Of a stretch of DNA of 58,775 nucleotides, positions 57,436 to 58,775 are shown piece after piece; position 1 is the first letter of the stretch, and the number at the start of each line of letters is the position of its first letter. Under the pieces are notes generated by a model. It saw nothing but the letters and a program-made list of their open reading frames with translations. It ran no database searches and had not been told where the DNA came from. Origin of the DNA: Gnetum montanum (lineage: Eukaryota; Streptophyta; Gnetopsida; Gnetales; Gnetaceae); contig MNCI01009664.1 of the NCBI GenBank assembly GCA_015680685.1, forward strand, positions 142,329 to 201,103. The letters run 5' to 3'. The position numbers were made by a program, and so were the translations under genes.

Positions 57436-58775
57436 ATCTAAGAAAAACACTTTTGGGAAGATCGAGAAGAAGAAAGTTTCATGCATCACATACAATGATA
57501 TAGGGTGTGATTGCATACAGGAATGTTCAGCATTGCCTGCCTGCAACCGGTGTGCCCAAGAAATTAACATACAAAAGTGTCTGTATGTAGCAACCACACA
57601 ACAAGAAGACACCCAGTGGTTGATAGCTGATCAAGAAAGAACTCACCAACGTGCATGGAACTAACTGGGGGAACCACTTGTGCCCATGTCGAAGGCATAG
57701 ATGCGCTAGAGCAAGAGTGTCGCCAACTTCCAACCCTTAACCTGAAAACATCAATAGGGGGAAGCTGGAAATTCCTAAAAACTTCAAACAAGTGCTCCGA
57801 TAAAAGATTACTAGTCAGTGTGCAACCGACTAAACCTTACCATGAATCTAGAACGGTCAATGCACATAACACATCGGAGAAAGGACGACCTCGCTCATTA
57901 TTTTGGATCTCCTCCTTTCAACTCAGTCATGGGGGAGATGGCCACCCCTACTGATCAACTAAGGCCCTCAGTTCCTTTTTGAGTTTTTTGTTTTACAAAT
58001 TTCTTTAACTTTTCTCATTTTTGTTTTGCAACATCGTTCATACTTTTTCGTTTATTAGTGTGTTTACTTATTTTGTTAGGTTCGTTACCTAATAAGTGCT
58101 CCTGATGATGGTATGAACTGTATTCTATTGGTTGCTAATGTTTGATTTTTACCTTTGAGTTATAATGTTGATACTAAGGTATGGTTCTTTTGATATAACA
58201 GGCAATGAGTCCACATCATCCACGCATCCATAAATTTCTATGGTCTCTTTTAGCTTGGAACTGTACAGTCCTTTTCTTTCAATAATAAGAACTATCAACG
58301 AATTGGTGATTGAGCATTTCTCAAACTAAGGAAGGACTCAAGGATTGAAAAGGGTGTGACTTCAAGGGGATTTGATGCATTTGTGCTGGCTATTCTCTTG
58401 GGTGCTTGGATGTTTTTCTTCTTGGGTTTTCCTTACCATTCCAACGTTACTCCATTATCGGGAAGCTAAGCTAATAAAAATAATAAATCTTTGCATGGTG
58501 TGATTCTCACGCAAAAAAAAAAGAAAAAAGAAAAGAAAAGTGAGAATTCAAAGTACACCCCTTAGACGAAATAATCATCTGGGCTACAAGTGCTAGTTAG
58601 GGAATTAAACAAACATGTTCCCTCTAACTAAGGCCCTTTCTCGCTTCGTACTTTCCCCTTTCTCGTTTCGTTAGAATAGTGGTGACTTTTTGGCGGAAGC
58701 GTTCTTGTTACTTCAAGTGGATGGATTGGCCAAATGTATTAATGCGAAGTCAATGGATGTGGATTGTTTGAGGCT
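57436..58775 (+). mobile_element. H3 pol stub, RT-integrase deletion junction and 3' noncoding region
   Basis: Positions 57570-57785 match the pre-RT part of pol (to 'LEIPKNFKQV', compare N1 at 16750). At about 57793 the sequence jumps to what in N1 is the end of integrase (57800-57960 compares with 18470-18610: 'gttggtcaatatccaacaag' region, then 'ctcagtcatgggggagatgg'). The whole RT, RNase H and integrase block is therefore missing. From 57960 on lies the family's 3' noncoding tail ('gcaatgagtccacatcat' near 58202, 'aattcaaagtacacccctta' near 58546, 'ctaactaaggccc' near 58626), running off the window before any 3' LTR. Confidence 0.82.

Overview
The window is nuclear DNA of a land plant. 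It has spliced genes with GT-AG introns, plant-specific gene families (an ATS3-type PLAT protein, an ILP1/NIPA-type C3HC zinc-finger protein and a GCR1-type seven-helix receptor), and more than half of its length is nested, decayed LTR retrotransposons. Such heavy TE nesting, with one gene's intron apparently running for more than 9 kb into a TE stack, suits a large-genome plant such as a gymnosperm. The sequence alone does not fix the species.

Layout. 1-1353: end of one LTR, then the 3' end of a Ty3/gypsy element and its LTR. 1354-4255: AT-rich DNA with degenerate repeats and a weak SINE-like trace. 4256-5605: two-exon secreted PLAT/ATS3-like gene with a minisatellite intron and a 1-nt frameshift. 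6595-10580: minus-strand gypsy element (gag kept, pol lost). 10581-34292: a Russian-doll nest. Gypsy element H1 (11246-34118, target duplication atacc) sits inside an older LTR. Gypsy element N1 (16332-32949) sits inside H1. An LTR element with an initiator-Met primer site (18755-26002, target duplication ttctt) sits inside N1, and a solo LTR (31257-32176, target duplication agcag) sits inside N1's 3' LTR. 34330-35068: minus-strand Ty1/copia fragment.

35841-42406: an apparently intact seven-exon gene for a 911-residue ILP1-like nuclear zinc-finger protein (plus strand). 42407-46349: convergent intergenic DNA with an 88-bp tandem repeat. 46350-49047: the last three coding exons of a GCR1 homologue on the minus strand, found by translating short exons and joining them in phase. 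Its upstream exons must lie past the right edge, so the TEs from 49224 onward appear to occupy its intron. 49224-52150: gypsy element H2 (LTR, primer site, gag). 52150-53548: GC-rich LINE ORF1. 53549-58775: gypsy element H3 (LTR, primer site, gag, protease) with the reverse transcriptase to integrase block cleanly deleted.

The gypsy copies share a tRNA-Asp primer site, TGATGAG...CTCATCA LTR ends, an Athila-like RT, an unusual gag Cys/His motif and a conserved 3' noncoding tail. Their U3 regions differ and are built from short palindromes. No CRISPR array, rRNA or bona fide tRNA gene was seen. Assembly gaps (N) are at 1061, 21545-21848 and 33109-33378.
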